Source: Theristus sp. LFF4_11 (Eukaryota; Nematoda; Chromadorea; Monhysterida; Xyalidae). From it: DNA of 64,000 bases. A program made the position numbers and the translations under genes. Where the stretch lies: NCBI GenBank assembly GCA_030248135.1, contig JASANC010001779.1, positions 1-64,000 on the forward strand, read 5' to 3'. The notes beneath the pieces are model-generated. The model saw only the letters and a list, made by a program, of their open reading frames with translations, ran no database searches and was not told the origin of the DNA. Of the stretch, positions 12,040 to 23,541 are shown one piece after another (position 1 is the first letter of the stretch; every line of letters starts with the position of its first letter).

Positions 12040-14345
12040 AACTTTTAAAAATGCCCAATTTTTTTTCCCAATAAGAGGGCGGGGGTAAAAAAGTAACCGG
12101 TTTTTCAAAATCTACAGCTGCAATTACCCCAGGAAACTTTTTTGTTCGGTTATGATACAACTTTAGACAAAAAATGCCCAATTTTTTACCCAAAAAGGGC
12201 CGGGGCAAAAAAGTAATCAGATTTTTAAAATCTACAGCTGCACTTACCCCAGGAAACTTTTTTGTTCGGTTATGAAACAATTTCAGACAAAAATTGAAAG
12301 GGCGACATTTGAAACCAGGTCAAAACCTCAGAACTTTTGAAAATGCCCAATTTTTGCCCAAAAAATGGTCGGGGCAAAAAAGTAATTGGATTTTTAAAAT
12401 CTACGGATGAAATTACCCCAGGAAACTATTTTGTTCGGTTATGAAACAACTTTAAACAAAAATTGCCCAATTTTTGACCCAAAAAAGGCCGGGGCAAAAA
12501 AGTAACCAGATTTTCAAAAGCTACAGCTGCAATTACCCCAGGAAACTTTTTTGTTCGGTTATGAAACAATTTCAGACAAAAATTGAAAGGGCGACATTTG
12601 AAACCAGGTCAAAATCTCCGAACTTTTGAAAACTCCAATTTTTTGCCCAAAAAATGGTCGGGGCAAAAAAGTAATTGGATTTTTTAAATCTACGGATAAA
12701 ATTACCCCAGGAAACTATTTTGTTCGGTTATGAAACAACTTTAGACAAAAATTGCCCAATTTTTGACCCAAAAAAGGCAGGGGCAAAAAGTAACCAATTT
12801 TTCAAAATCTACAGCTGCAATTACCCCAGGAAACTATTTTGTTCGGTTATGAAACAACTTTAGACAAAAAATGCCCAATTTTTAACCCAAAAAGGGCCGG
12901 GGCAAAAAAGTAACAAGATTTTTAAAATCTACAGCTGCACTTACCTCAGGAAACTTTTTTGTTCGGTTATAAAACAATTTCAGACAAAAATTGAAAGGGC
13001 GACATTTGAAACCAGGTCAAACCTCCGAACTTTTGAAAATGCCCAATTTTTGCCCAAAAAATGGTCGGGGCAAAAAAGTAATTGGATTTTTAAAATCTAC
13101 GGATGAAATTACCCCAGGAAACTATTTTGTTCGGTTATGAAACAACTTTAAACAAAAATTGCCCAATTTTTGACCCAAAAAGGGCCGGGGCAAAAAAGTA
13201 ACCAGATTTTCAAAATCTACAGCTGCAATTACCCCAGGAAACTATTTTGTTCGGTTATGAAACAACTTTAAACAAAAATTGCCCAATTTTTGACCCAAAA
13301 AGGGCCGGGGCAAAAAAGTAACCAGATTTTCAAAATCTACAACTGCAATTACCCCAGGAAACTTTTTTGTTCGGTTATGAAACAATTTCAGACAAAAATT
13401 GATAGGGCGACATTTGAAACCATGTCAAAACCTCCGAACTTTTGAAAACTTCAATTTTTTGCCCAAAAAATGGTCGGGGCAAAAAAGTAATTGGATTTTT
13501 TAAATCTACGGATGAAATTACCCCAGGAAACTATTTTGTTCGGTTATGAAACAACTTTAGACAAAAATTGCCCAATTTTTAACCCAAAAAGGGGCCGGGG
13601 CAAAAAAGTAACCAGATTTTCAAAATCTACAGCTGCAATTACCCCAGGAAACTTTTTTGTTTGGTTATGAAACAATTTCAGACAAAAATTGAAAGGGCGA
13701 CATTTGAAACCAGGTCAAAACCTCCGAACTTTTGAAAATGCCCAATTTTTTGCCCAAAAAATGGTCGGGGCAAAAAAGTAATTGGATTTTTTAAATCTAC
13801 GGATAAAATTACCCCAGGAAACTATTTTGTTCGGTTATGAATCAACTTTAGACAAAAATTGCCCAATTTTTGACCCAAAAAAGGGCCGGGGCAAAAAAGT
13901 AACCAGATTTTCAAAATCTACAGCTGCAATTACCCCAGGAAACGTTTTTGTTTGGTTATGAAACAATTTCAGACAAAAATTGAAAGGGCGACATTTGAAA
14001 CCAGGTCAAAACCTCCGAACCTTTGAAAGTGCCCAATTTTTTGCCCAAAAAATAGTCGGGGCAAAAAAGTAATTAGATTTTCAAAATCTACGGATGAAAT
14101 TACCCTAGGAAACTATTTTGTTCGGTTATGAAACAATTTTAGACAAAAATTGAAAGGGCGAACACTTAGAACCAGGTGAAAACCCTGCGAACTTTTAAAA
14201 ATACCCAATTTTTTACCCAAAAACAGGGTCTGGGTAAAAAATTAACCCAATTTGCAAAATCTCCGGATGGAATTACCCCAGGAAACATTTTTGTTCACCT
14301 GTCAAAATGTTGCAGGTAAAAATTGAAAGGGCGAACACATATTGA
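12040..14345 (-). repeat. Satellite A tandem array
   Basis: At least 16 tandem units. Units alternate between short (about 118) and long (about 170) spacing; the long form has an extra segment with GGGCGACATTTGAAACC. This gives a higher-order repeat of about 290 bases. The same units occur in shorter arrays at about 48340-48710 and 53370-53700 within other copies of the composite element. Confidence 0.85.
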
Positions 14346-14640
14346 TTACATAGCTGAAAAAAAAAGGAGACAGAAGAATAAGTAACCAACTTTTCAGAAT
14401 AGGTAATTCGCGTCTAGAACGTACGTAAAGAAGTCTGGCGAAAATTTTTCTTCGGCACAGTTTGCAACTTTGGCAGGTCTCTACGTGTGCACAGTATCAA
14501 GTTTGCAGCACGTATATTAGTTGCTGCAGGACAGCGACTAAATTTTGAAAACGCGCGCAGGTCCATATTCAGCCATATAATGCGTGATGCGCTGTCCGCT
14601 CGCTTCGCTCGCTCGCGCATCCGCATGATATAAAATTAAA

Positions 14641-15912
14641 AACAGTTTTTTTGTCTGTGTATGGCCGAATAATATTCCAAAAAATGATACCGCTTGTTTG
14701 CAAAACGCTTCTAATCCAAAACGTTGCTCTATGGTTCTGTCTGGTTACTTTCACCCAACATTGACGAGGCACCGTTTGGTTGTGTGGACGTGCAAAATCA
14801 TTCGACGTCCGTTGTGAGCGTCCCCACCGTATTATTGGATTCGTCACCTGGTTGCAGTAACGATCTGCGTGGAAATCGTACGCAAATTCGGGAAATAGTG
14901 AAACGGCGGTTCACTGCTTCAATTATGGTAATGCGGCTCTAGTGATTACGAATATTGTGCGCATCGGTTTGAGAGCCAGTACAGTACTCAATTATGATCG
15001 TCAGTTTTTTAACATACGATCATAACTGAGTTTATAATGCTTACTGTTCCTGGCAACATTGATTAGTGAAGGTTATGAGCAGGTACTTCGTTTCCCAATA
15101 TTGTGAAGCAGCTGAATAATGGAAAACGGAACCGATTGAACACAAATCAATTCCATTATATGAGGGCGCTACGATGGTTCGAAATAAAGGCGACCTGCGC
15201 TGAAATCGTTTGCGTTGAAATTGAGTCGCGGAGTGCCATGCCAACCGCATATCACTATCACAGTTGATGACAATGATGAAGCTCAGCAGCTCAGGTATAT
15301 TTTGCTTTTGTTGGATCATAACCGTAAAAACGCGGTCATGAGAGGCTTATAGAACTGGAAAAAACATCAAAATAAAAATAAAAACTATTTTTTCTTGAAA
15401 TTCCTTATACCGACCGACCTGACTAATTTAACACGCCAAAAAGTGTAATCTTTTTTTTCAAGCTGTGCAAATATTTGGTTTCCTGATATTTGGAGTACCT
15501 TACAAAAAAACAGAATTGACTTGACGCGATTTTACGGTAGCTGAATCAATAACAAAACAGAATTTTTGTCAACTGCATCAGCCGTTTTGTTATCGTTGTG
15601 ACGGGACACAAACCATGGTACACAACAGGTCCATGCGCATCACTGTGACGTCAAGTTAGCAATTTTTATCGTTTGCTGATTAGCAACCGTGTAATGTTCA
15701 AGGTCTGCATTATGCGTTATCATTGCGAGCTGATTATGTCGACTTGAGAACATGCCACCGAAAATATCAATCTGTGATACGGTAACGCCGTATATAACAT
15801 TCGACAACAGCAATTTTCAAGCAGATGTTCAGGAAAAAATCGGAAATTGAAAACATGGTTTCTCGTTCAAACCGAACTGAAGTTGGCACTGAAACTTACT
15901 AAAAAATAACAC
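14641..15912. other. Intergenic region upstream of the mucin gene
   Basis: Open frames of 72 to 92 codons exist on both strands, but none has a recognisable motif or matching splice signals. Around 14985-15025 there is a short inverted repeat (TATGATCG and CGATCATA). The promoter of the mucin-like gene should lie in the last few hundred bases. Confidence 0.5.
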
Positions 15913-18122
15913 ATGAAGCTGATTCTGTTTGTTTTGTTTTGTATTCGCGTTGGTGGCGTTGCGAATGGTCAAAATGCAACATCGCCGGCGCCACCGAATT
16001 CAACTTCGCCCAGCAACGCCACGTCTGGACCACCAATGAATTCGTCTTCGCCATATTCTAATTCAACCACTGATGCTCCATTGACAAATGTAACGAACAC
16101 AACGATGGCAACTCCAAACACTGCAACGACACCAATCAATAACTCAACTGCATCATCCGTCCCTGTCACCAATAACACGTCTCCAGCCAGTAACTCAACT
16201 GCAACAACACCTCCGACGACTAATAACGGAACCAACACAACATCATCAAACAATACGACCATATCGCCAACCAGTAACTCAACCACTTCAGCTCCGATAA
16301 CCAATAACGGAACTAATACAACAACAACTCCAACTAACACAACGATGCCTCCAGCTAATAACTCAACTGCAACACCTCCGACGACCAATAACGGAACAAA
16401 CACAACATCATCAAACAATACAACCATATCACCAACCAGTAACTCAACCACATCAGCTCCGATAACCAATAACGGAACTAATACAACAACAACTCCAACT
16501 AACACAACGATGCCTCCAGCTAATAACTCAACTGCAACACCTCCGACTACCAATAACGGAACAAACACAACAACATCAAACAATACAACCATATCACCAA
16601 CCAGTAACTCAACCACATCAGCTCCGATAACCAACAACGGAACTAATACAACAACAACTCCAACTAACACAACGATGTCTCCAGCTAATAACTCAACTGC
16701 AACACCTCCGACGACCAATAACGGAACAAACACAACATCATCAAACAATACAACCATACCACCAACCAGTAACTCAACCACATCAGCTCCGATAACCAAC
16801 AACGGAACTAATACAACAACAACTCCAACTAACACAACGATGCCTCCAGCCGATAACTCGACTGCAACAACACCTCCGACAATCAATAACGACACAAACA
16901 CAACATCATCAAACAATACGACCATGTCGCCAGCCAGTAACTCAACTACGTCAGCCCCGATGGCTAGTAACGGAACTAATACAACAACCACTCCAACTAA
17001 CACAACAATGCCTCCAGCGAGTAACTCAACTGCAACAACACCTCCAACGACCACTAACGGAACAAACACAACATCGCCAACCAACTCAACCACATCAGCA
17101 CCGGTTATTAGTCAAGGAACTAATGCAACAATAACTCCATCCAATACAACAACCACAACTACAATCACAACTACAACCACAACCACAACGACAACAACAA
17201 CCACAACGACTACAACAACAACTACCACAACCACCACTCTAACCGGTAACTCAACCACGTCAGCCCCAATTACCAATAACGGAACTAATGCAACAACAAC
17301 AACTACAACCACAACTACAACTACAACTACAACAACCACAACCACAACGACAACAACAACCACCACAACTACTACAACAACAACTACTACAACCACCACT
17401 CCATCCGGTAATTCAACCACATCAGTCCCGAAGACAAGTACTGAAACTAATACCACGACCGCAAGTGCAATAGTCGGAAATTCCACAACAAACCCAACAA
17501 CGAGTACAATTTTAAGTACCACATCTTCATTAACGAACAGTTCCGCGTCTTCGAATACGTCCTATAATTCAAGCACTCATACGCCCACAGTGAGAACAAC
17601 AAATCTGACAACTCAATCTGTCAGCATCAGTTCAACAGCACCAACTACTACTATGTTGACTAATGCGACAAACACAACAACGACATCGCCGTTGAATACA
17701 ACGACATCGAATACAACCACCACGACATCAAATACAACAACCACAGCATCAAACACAACCACAACAACCACAATAGCTGCAGTGCCTCCGCTTCATCCAG
17801 TACCAGAACCGGAAAGGTGAATGTGATGTGAGCTTATGCACTACAAATTTTCCCGCAAATTTCGATTTCGATTTGAAACAATTTGTCGCTTTTCAGTGCT
17901 CCGAGTCCAGCAGCAGCAATCGCCACCACATTGACCGGTATGGTTGTGCTCGCTGTTGTTTGGTCAGTCGGCATTTTCCTGTTCCTGAAAAAAATGGCTG
18001 TTCATGGAATGGTGACTGCCATCAGTGCACCCGCAAACGCCGCTGCCGCATATGCCCCAACGTCAACGCCAGCCAGTTCGTTTTATGAAGTCTTTTCTTA
18101 CTTACAAACTTGCTGCTTTTAA
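15913..18122 (+). CDS. Thr/Asn-rich mucin-like type I membrane glycoprotein
   Basis: Two exons, 15913-17816 and 17897-18122, join in phase (Ser codon split) to give 709 residues. Order: signal peptide MKLILFVLFCIRVGGVANG; a huge Thr/Ser/Asn/Pro region; a near-C-terminal membrane segment (about 649-670, TGMVVLAVVWSVGIFLFL) followed by KK and a short cytoplasmic tail ending TCCF. The extracellular part contains about six copies of a 55-residue repeat (NGTNTT, NSTTSAPITNNG, TMPPA) and two long poly-Thr blocks at about 17140-17235 and 17290-17400. Thr/Ser density predicts heavy O-glycosylation, and NGT, NNT and NST sequons are frequent. Such proteins coat epithelia or cuticle and surface. The ATG follows AAAAATAACAC and begins a clean signal peptide, so I accept it. 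The repeats and Thr runs are likely length-polymorphic. Confidence 0.9.
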
Positions 18123-18191
18123 ACAACCAAATAGACTGTATGGTTTGATTTTTTCAGTGTATGTGTTTTTGTAAAGTTGCGATTCAGCAAA

Positions 18192-18655
18192 TACCGTATT
18201 ACCCCCATTAAACCCCCCCCACCATTAATCCCCCCCCACCAATAAACCCCCACCCCCCGACCAGTTTCCGAATAATCCCCCCCCACAAATAATCCCCCAT
18301 GGGGGATTATTGGAGACCTGTTTGAAACACATACCCAGCGAATTCAGTGGCTGGTTGCAGTGAAAATGATGAAATTGTGCTACCAAAGGCCCCAAATGGG
18401 TGAGTTAATAGTAATTTCATTACAAAAGGCTGTTATAAAAGGAAATTTCTATGTAGAGTAGAAGTTTCTGCGACTTTTTTGCCTGCCATGCAATGTATTT
18501 TTGCCATTTTTCAACAAACCCCCACCCCTAGGATTTTTTTGTAAATAAACCCCCCCCCCCCACCAATAATCCCCCCCCCCCACCAATAAACCCCCACCCC
18601 TAAAAGTCGCTGACGTATTAATCCCCCATGGGGGTTTATTGGGGGTAATACGGTA
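18192..18655. mobile_element. C-rich TA-flanked MITE (CCGTATTACC family), copy 1
   Basis: About 460 bases between TA dinucleotides, with inverted ends CCGTATTACCCCCATTAA. Long C tracts (CCCCCACCAATAA) lie near both ends, and a unique core carries GAATTCAGTGGCTGGTTGC. Near-identical to 38424-38881 and inverted relative to 44832-45229. No coding sequence. The C tracts could form an i-motif, and G-quadruplexes on the other strand. Confidence 0.88.
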
Positions 18656-19150
18656 ATAGACTATGCTTATTTGTACGTTTTAGATGCCGCGGCCGATGTG
18701 GTTGTTCCTCAACCAGTATGATAAATACATTACGCGACGAACGGCTCAACTCTTGTGAAGATTTTTGTAAATTAGCCATTTCGTTCATCTTAATGCCTAG
18801 CCTGCACTGTGCACGGGTTAATTTTGTTCGCAATGTTATTTAATTTTGATTTTCTTGTGTGTGATGGACATTGTTAAAAAGCGGGTTTTTGCCGTATTCA
18901 CTCGAAAAAGTGTGGCGTGTTGTAAGTTGTAACGCCCGTCGCCCACTAGTAACAGCAACTGGGTTAAACGCCAGATTTTTTTCAGTGTTGGAGATTTCAA
19001 ACAGTTGAAACATGACGTATTTTACCAACCCTTGTTCTCTCTTTGTGACGAAGGCAAAATTACTGTCACGAATTGTTACTTTTTCACGTTAGTTTAATAA
19101 AAGTCATTGTGAACGTGAATTTTGGAAATTGGAAGTTATTGGAAAGTTCC
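18656..19150. other. Region with no recognised feature
   Basis: AT-rich sequence between two repeat blocks. Open frames of about 60 codons on the minus strand have no motif. I see no gene. Confidence 0.5.
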
Positions 19151-19496
19151 GCCATACGGGAGTCATTCGGGAGACGATTGCACATTAAATGTGGTTCTTC
19201 GAACTCCCTGGTTGATTTAGCACAACTTTGATTTTTGATTTTTTTTAAATTTTTTTAAAACAAAAAAAAGACAATTTTTGTTTTTTTTAACAACCCTACC
19301 CCCAAGTTTCTAAAGAGGGGCCTGGGGGGGCCGCCCCCCCCCCCCAAAAAAAAATTTTGAATCTATCTCTATCAGAAAGGTTTTTTCGGCTCAGCTATTA
19401 TCTATCTAAAAAATTTCTCAGCCAGCTATCTATCTGAAAATTTTTGTCTTCGAAGACATAAAATGAGTCAATTTTTGAGTCAGAGTCAAAATGAGC

Positions 19497-19840
19497 TGTT
19501 TTTATAGCTTTTTAGCGTTTTAGCTATCTATCTATCTTTCAAAATTTTGACCGCCCCCCCCAAAGTCACATGCCCCCGCGGCCCCCCCAAAATTTTCCAG
19601 CTATCTATCTATCTGGAAAATTTGCTCCAGCTATCTATATCGGCCATAGTTGTTCCAGAGCCGGGGGTTTGGGGGGGGGCGATATAGATAGCTGGAGCAA
19701 ATTTTCCAGATAGATAGATAGCTGGAAAATTTTGGGGGGGGGGGGCGGGGGGGGCGTGTGACTTTGGGGGGGGCGGTCAAAATTTTAAAATTAGATAGAT
19801 AGATAGCTAAAACGCTAAAAAGCTATAAAAACAGCTAAAT
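19497..19840. repeat. About 340-bp near-perfect palindrome
   Basis: Left arm (TAGCGTTTTAGCTATCTATC, TTTCAAAATTTTGACCG, AAAGTCACATG, CCAGCTATCTATC) is repeated in reverse complement to the right of a small loop around 19650-19670. Arms are about 130-160 bases with only small differences in homopolymer length. The GATA sites appear on both arms. Confidence 0.8.
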
Positions 19841-21349
19841 AATGCTTAAAACATGCTAAAAATCAAGTATAAACGCTTCGTGAAGCTTCATAAGTCACGG
19901 AATGGGAATGAGAGAATGTGAAATCCGAAATCCAATAAGACAAAACTCAGCCCACTTGCACCAATTCACGCTGACGTGTGTTCAATTGCTGCTCTCTAAT
20001 TGCGACCTGAAGAGTTGCAGCCCGCTCATTGCGGCCCGTTCGATTGCGGCCCGGAGAATTCGGGCTCGGACAATTCCGGCCTGGCGAATGTTTCATGTTT
20101 CAGAATGGTAAATCACCTGTACCGTTTTTCGTGATCTTCGATGAATCCAAAATCAAACAAATCACGGCAAAACAGCTTTTTTCAAAAACTCACGTTTCCG
20201 AAGAGCCTTTATGTAAAAGGCTTGGCTTAGGAGACCTACAACAACTTTGCTTAGTTTTGGGATTAGATTTGGCTGAAGTTTATTTTCTTTTTTGCAATCA
20301 TTTTAAAATCTGCGATAGCGTGAAGTTAACTTTAATTAACGCCGTATATATTTTGTGACTTATGTAGGCCAACCTAAACGCTTATTTTAACTAAAATTAC
20401 CGAAATTTTTAAGAATTTCATGCAAAAATGGTCAATTTCGGTCAGTCAGTCAGTCAGTTTTATTCTGCAGTGCACGGCATAATACCAGAGAAGTGTAAGA
20501 CACCATGAGTAGGCAAGCCAAAACACAACAGAAACAGAGAACACACAGCCAAGCAAGAATAATGCACAGAGAGACGAAAAGCAAAAACGCATTCAATACA
20601 AAGACAATCAACGTAGTATGAGCAAAAACGAATTACTGATAAAGCACGGCGGTACAATAAAAGAGTAGTTTACAGTTAATTTACAGTTAAGCACAAGAGG
20701 GAAAAAAATGCAGGGAACAGTGACGAACAGCACATGACGACCATAAGAAAGACGAACGAGCGATAAAGCATGACGGTACACAACAAAAACTGTGGACCCC
20801 CCCACAGAAAATTTTGAAAAAATGCACCCCCCATGGGGTCCCATGGGGGGGGGGTCCCACGTTACCATAGGTTGGACCCCCCCCTCACTTTTTGGTCGGC
20901 ACGGCACCATACCCCCCCCCCCTTCGAAAATTGTTTTGGGCCCACGGTACTGCCCCCAAAGTCACATGCCCCCCCCCGCGGCCCCCCCCAAAATTTTCCA
21001 GCTATCTATCTATCTAGAAAATTTGCTCCAGCTATCTATATCGCCCCCCCCCCATAGTTGTTCTAGGGGGGGGCGCCCCCCCCCCAAAAAAAATTTCGAA
21101 TCTATCTCTATCAAACAGGTTTTTTCGGCTCAGCTATTATCTATCTGAAAAATTTTCTCAGCCAGCTATCTATCTAAAAAATTTTGTGTTCGAAGACATA
21201 AAATGAGTCAATTTTTGACCAAAATTGACCATTTTTGCTCGTAATTCTTGAAAATTTTGCTAATTTCAGGCAAAATACGCGTTTATACTTGATTTTTAGT
21301 GTATTTTTACGCAACGCTTCATTATGATATGCACCTGCCCCGCATCCGC

Positions 21350-21615
21350 ATTGCTCATTGCTCATGATCCACTAGCGCGCGTTCACACGCTCCGCACTCA
21401 ACATAAACTCGTTCAAAACGCAGTTATTTTCATTCCTGCTTCCTTAAAAAGGCTTGGCTTAGGTTAGGATTAGGTTAGGAACAGGTTTTGTTAAAGCTTA
21501 GGCTTAGGGTGGCTTTTAGGTTTAGGTAATTGCGTTTTGAACAAGTTTTTGTTGGGGCCGGAGCGTGTGCACGCGCGCTAGTGGATCATGAGCATGAGCA
21601 TGCCGATGCCACGTG
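21350..21615. repeat. Inverted repeat enclosing a telomere-like TTAGG tract
   Basis: Arms CATGATCCACTAGCGCGCGT and GTTCAAAACGCA occur on the left and in reverse complement on the right. Between them lies a degenerate tract of TTAGGTTAGGATTAGGTTAGG type followed by GCTTAGGCTTAGGG. It resembles decayed telomeric repeat (TTAGGC in most nematodes) but is short and imperfect. Confidence 0.55.
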
Positions 21616-23541
21616 CGCGTGCGTTTTAAAAAAGAAGCGCCAGGTAAAACGTGCCAACCGTATTTTTAACGTTATTTCGCTGTTTTTATCGCTTTTTAGC
21701 GTTTTAGCTATTTATCTATCAAATTTCAAAATTTTGATCGGCCCCCCCAAAGTCACATGCCCCCCCCCCCCGCGGCCCCCCCCAAAATTTTCCAGCTATC
21801 TATCTATCTGGAAAACTTGCTCCAGCTATCTATATCGGCGGCCCCCCCAACCCCTCGGCTCTGGAACAACTATGATGACTCCCGTTCCCGTATGGTGGAA
21901 CTTTCCAGAATTTGTTTGGGTGACCTCATTTACCCCTTTTCCAAACCGTTACCATACCTCTTCTTGCTGTCGCGAAAGCGGGACCTCGGGTGAGGGGGGG
22001 CCGTTTGCCTAATTTTTGAGGGGGGGGGGGTCAGGTGCCTTCTCGGCTCGGTGAGGGGGGGGGTGCACGGGCAGCAAATTTTCCTGAGGGGCATAGTTGT
22101 TCTAGGGGGGGGGGGCCTGGGGGGGGCCGGCCCCCCCCCCAAAAAAGTTCGAATCTCTCGCTATCAAACAGGTTTTTTCGGCTCAGCTATTATCTATCTA
22201 AAAAAAATTCTCAGCCAGCTATCTGTCTGAAAATTTTTGTCTTCGAGGACATAAAATGAGTCAATTTTTGAGCAAAATTGACCATTTTTGCTCGTAATTC
22301 TTGAAAATTTCGCTAATTTTAGGTAAAATACGCGCTTATAGTTGATTTTTAGTGTATTTTTAGCATTATTTTGCTGTTTTTATAGCTTTTTATCGTTTTA
22401 GCTATCTATCTATCAAATTTCAAAATTTTGACCGGCCCCCCCAAAGTCACATGCCCCCCCCCCCCCCCCCCCCCCCCAAAATTTTCCAGCTATCTATCTA
22501 TCTAGAAAATTTGCTCCAGCTATCTATATCGGCCCCCCCCCCCCAACCCCTCGGCTCTGGAACAACTATGCTGAGGGGGGGGTGCACTGGCAGAAAAATT
22601 TCGTGAGGAGGTGCACGGGATCGCACGGGTAATACCAAATTTTTTCTTCAGAAAAACACAGAAATTCTTGTAAAATACAGAATATTTTGTGCAAACAAGC
22701 TGCTTGTTTGGTCAGAAACAACAAAATCTATGCAGGGACAGACACAAACGTCAAGAAAAATGCAAAAATTACGGTATTTTTGGAAAAAATTGAGATGAGA
22801 TTGACCACCGTGAGGGGGGGGGTGCGATCCCGTGTTTTCTCGCGGAGGGGGGTGGGGGGGAGTCTAGTACCCGTGTCGAGGTAAAGGGGGGGAGGGGGGG
22901 GGGGGTACACGGGTATCTGCCCGTGCACGGGCAGGATTTTCGGCTGAGGGGGGGGGTGGCACTTTCGCTGCTGTCTTCTTGTGTTTTGACCCCCATAACG
23001 TCACTAATTGTCCCCAGCCCAGGTGAAAATACACATACCGGCTTGAAATTCGATCAATTCTGATGATGTGTCGCGACGGCAGTACACGAAACAGCAACCA
23101 GACAACGTAACGCTTGCAAACGGAGCAGCTCAGACGCTCAAATTTAGATTGTGAGGCGAATCGTCACCTTATCTGCATCGGAAATGGTAAGCCAACCTTT
23201 GGGACGCTTAAAAACTTCATCGCTGATGTTGTTGAAGCCTGAAATCAGTCGGTAAAACGGTCCAAAATGGACTGCTGACGGTTTTACGAGGTAATATCAA
23301 AAAAATTTTTGTTAAGCTTTCGAAAAATTGTGCCAAAATTGAGGTTTTCAGAGCATATTAAAGCATAAGTCATACGGGAGGCGATTGCACATCAAATGGG
23401 GTTCTTCGAACTCCCTGGTTGATTTAGCACAACTCTGATTTTTAAATTTTTTTTTAACGATTTTTGTTTTTTTAACAACCCTACCCCCACCCAACCCAAC
23501 CCACGAACTCTGGAACAACCCTGTGCAGGAATTCAGGAACA

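Larger units (their letters stand above)
10365..14640 (-). mobile_element. Composite satellite-carrying element, copy 1
   Basis: Largest copy (about 4.3 kb) of a family seen four times. In element orientation (right to left): a GC-rich hairpin start beginning TCATGCGGATGCG at about 14630; a spacer; a tandem array with alternating spacings of about 118 and 170 bases (about 14345-12040) built around GCCCAATTTTT and CCCCAGGAAAC; about two units of a second satellite (TCGTGACGATTTCGGG, about 11800-11560); then a module at 11451-10365 whose ends are long inverted repeats starting TCTAAAAATGCGG. A smaller MITE is nested at 10693-10928. There are no transposase-like reading frames, so the element is non-autonomous if it moves. 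Confidence 0.72.
19150..23050. repeat. GATA/poly-C palindromic repeat cluster
   Basis: A dense block of related units, each containing CCAGCTATCTATCTATCT, GCTCCAGCTATCTATATCGG and long C or G runs, with a recurring GTTGTTC next to the GC-rich part. Units lie at about 19300-19850, 20940-21130, 21700-21860 and 22100-22580, in both orientations. The edges at 19153-19320 and 23372-23510 are paralogous (CGATTGCACAT, TTCGAACTCCCTGG). Homopolymer runs may be mis-sized by sequencing. Short open frames here (Pro-rich on one strand) are artefacts of the C runs. Confidence 0.75.

Noticed and set aside
10365..14640. CRISPR-like array
   Set aside because: The repeats are long satellites with no unique spacers, in a eukaryotic setting.
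15969..17093. 374-codon minus-strand frame, Val/Leu-rich
   Set aside because: It is the exact antisense shadow of the ACA/ACC/AAC-rich mucin repeats and has no domain.
17112..17522. 136-codon minus-strand poly-Val frame
   Set aside because: Antisense of the poly-Thr tract of the mucin gene.
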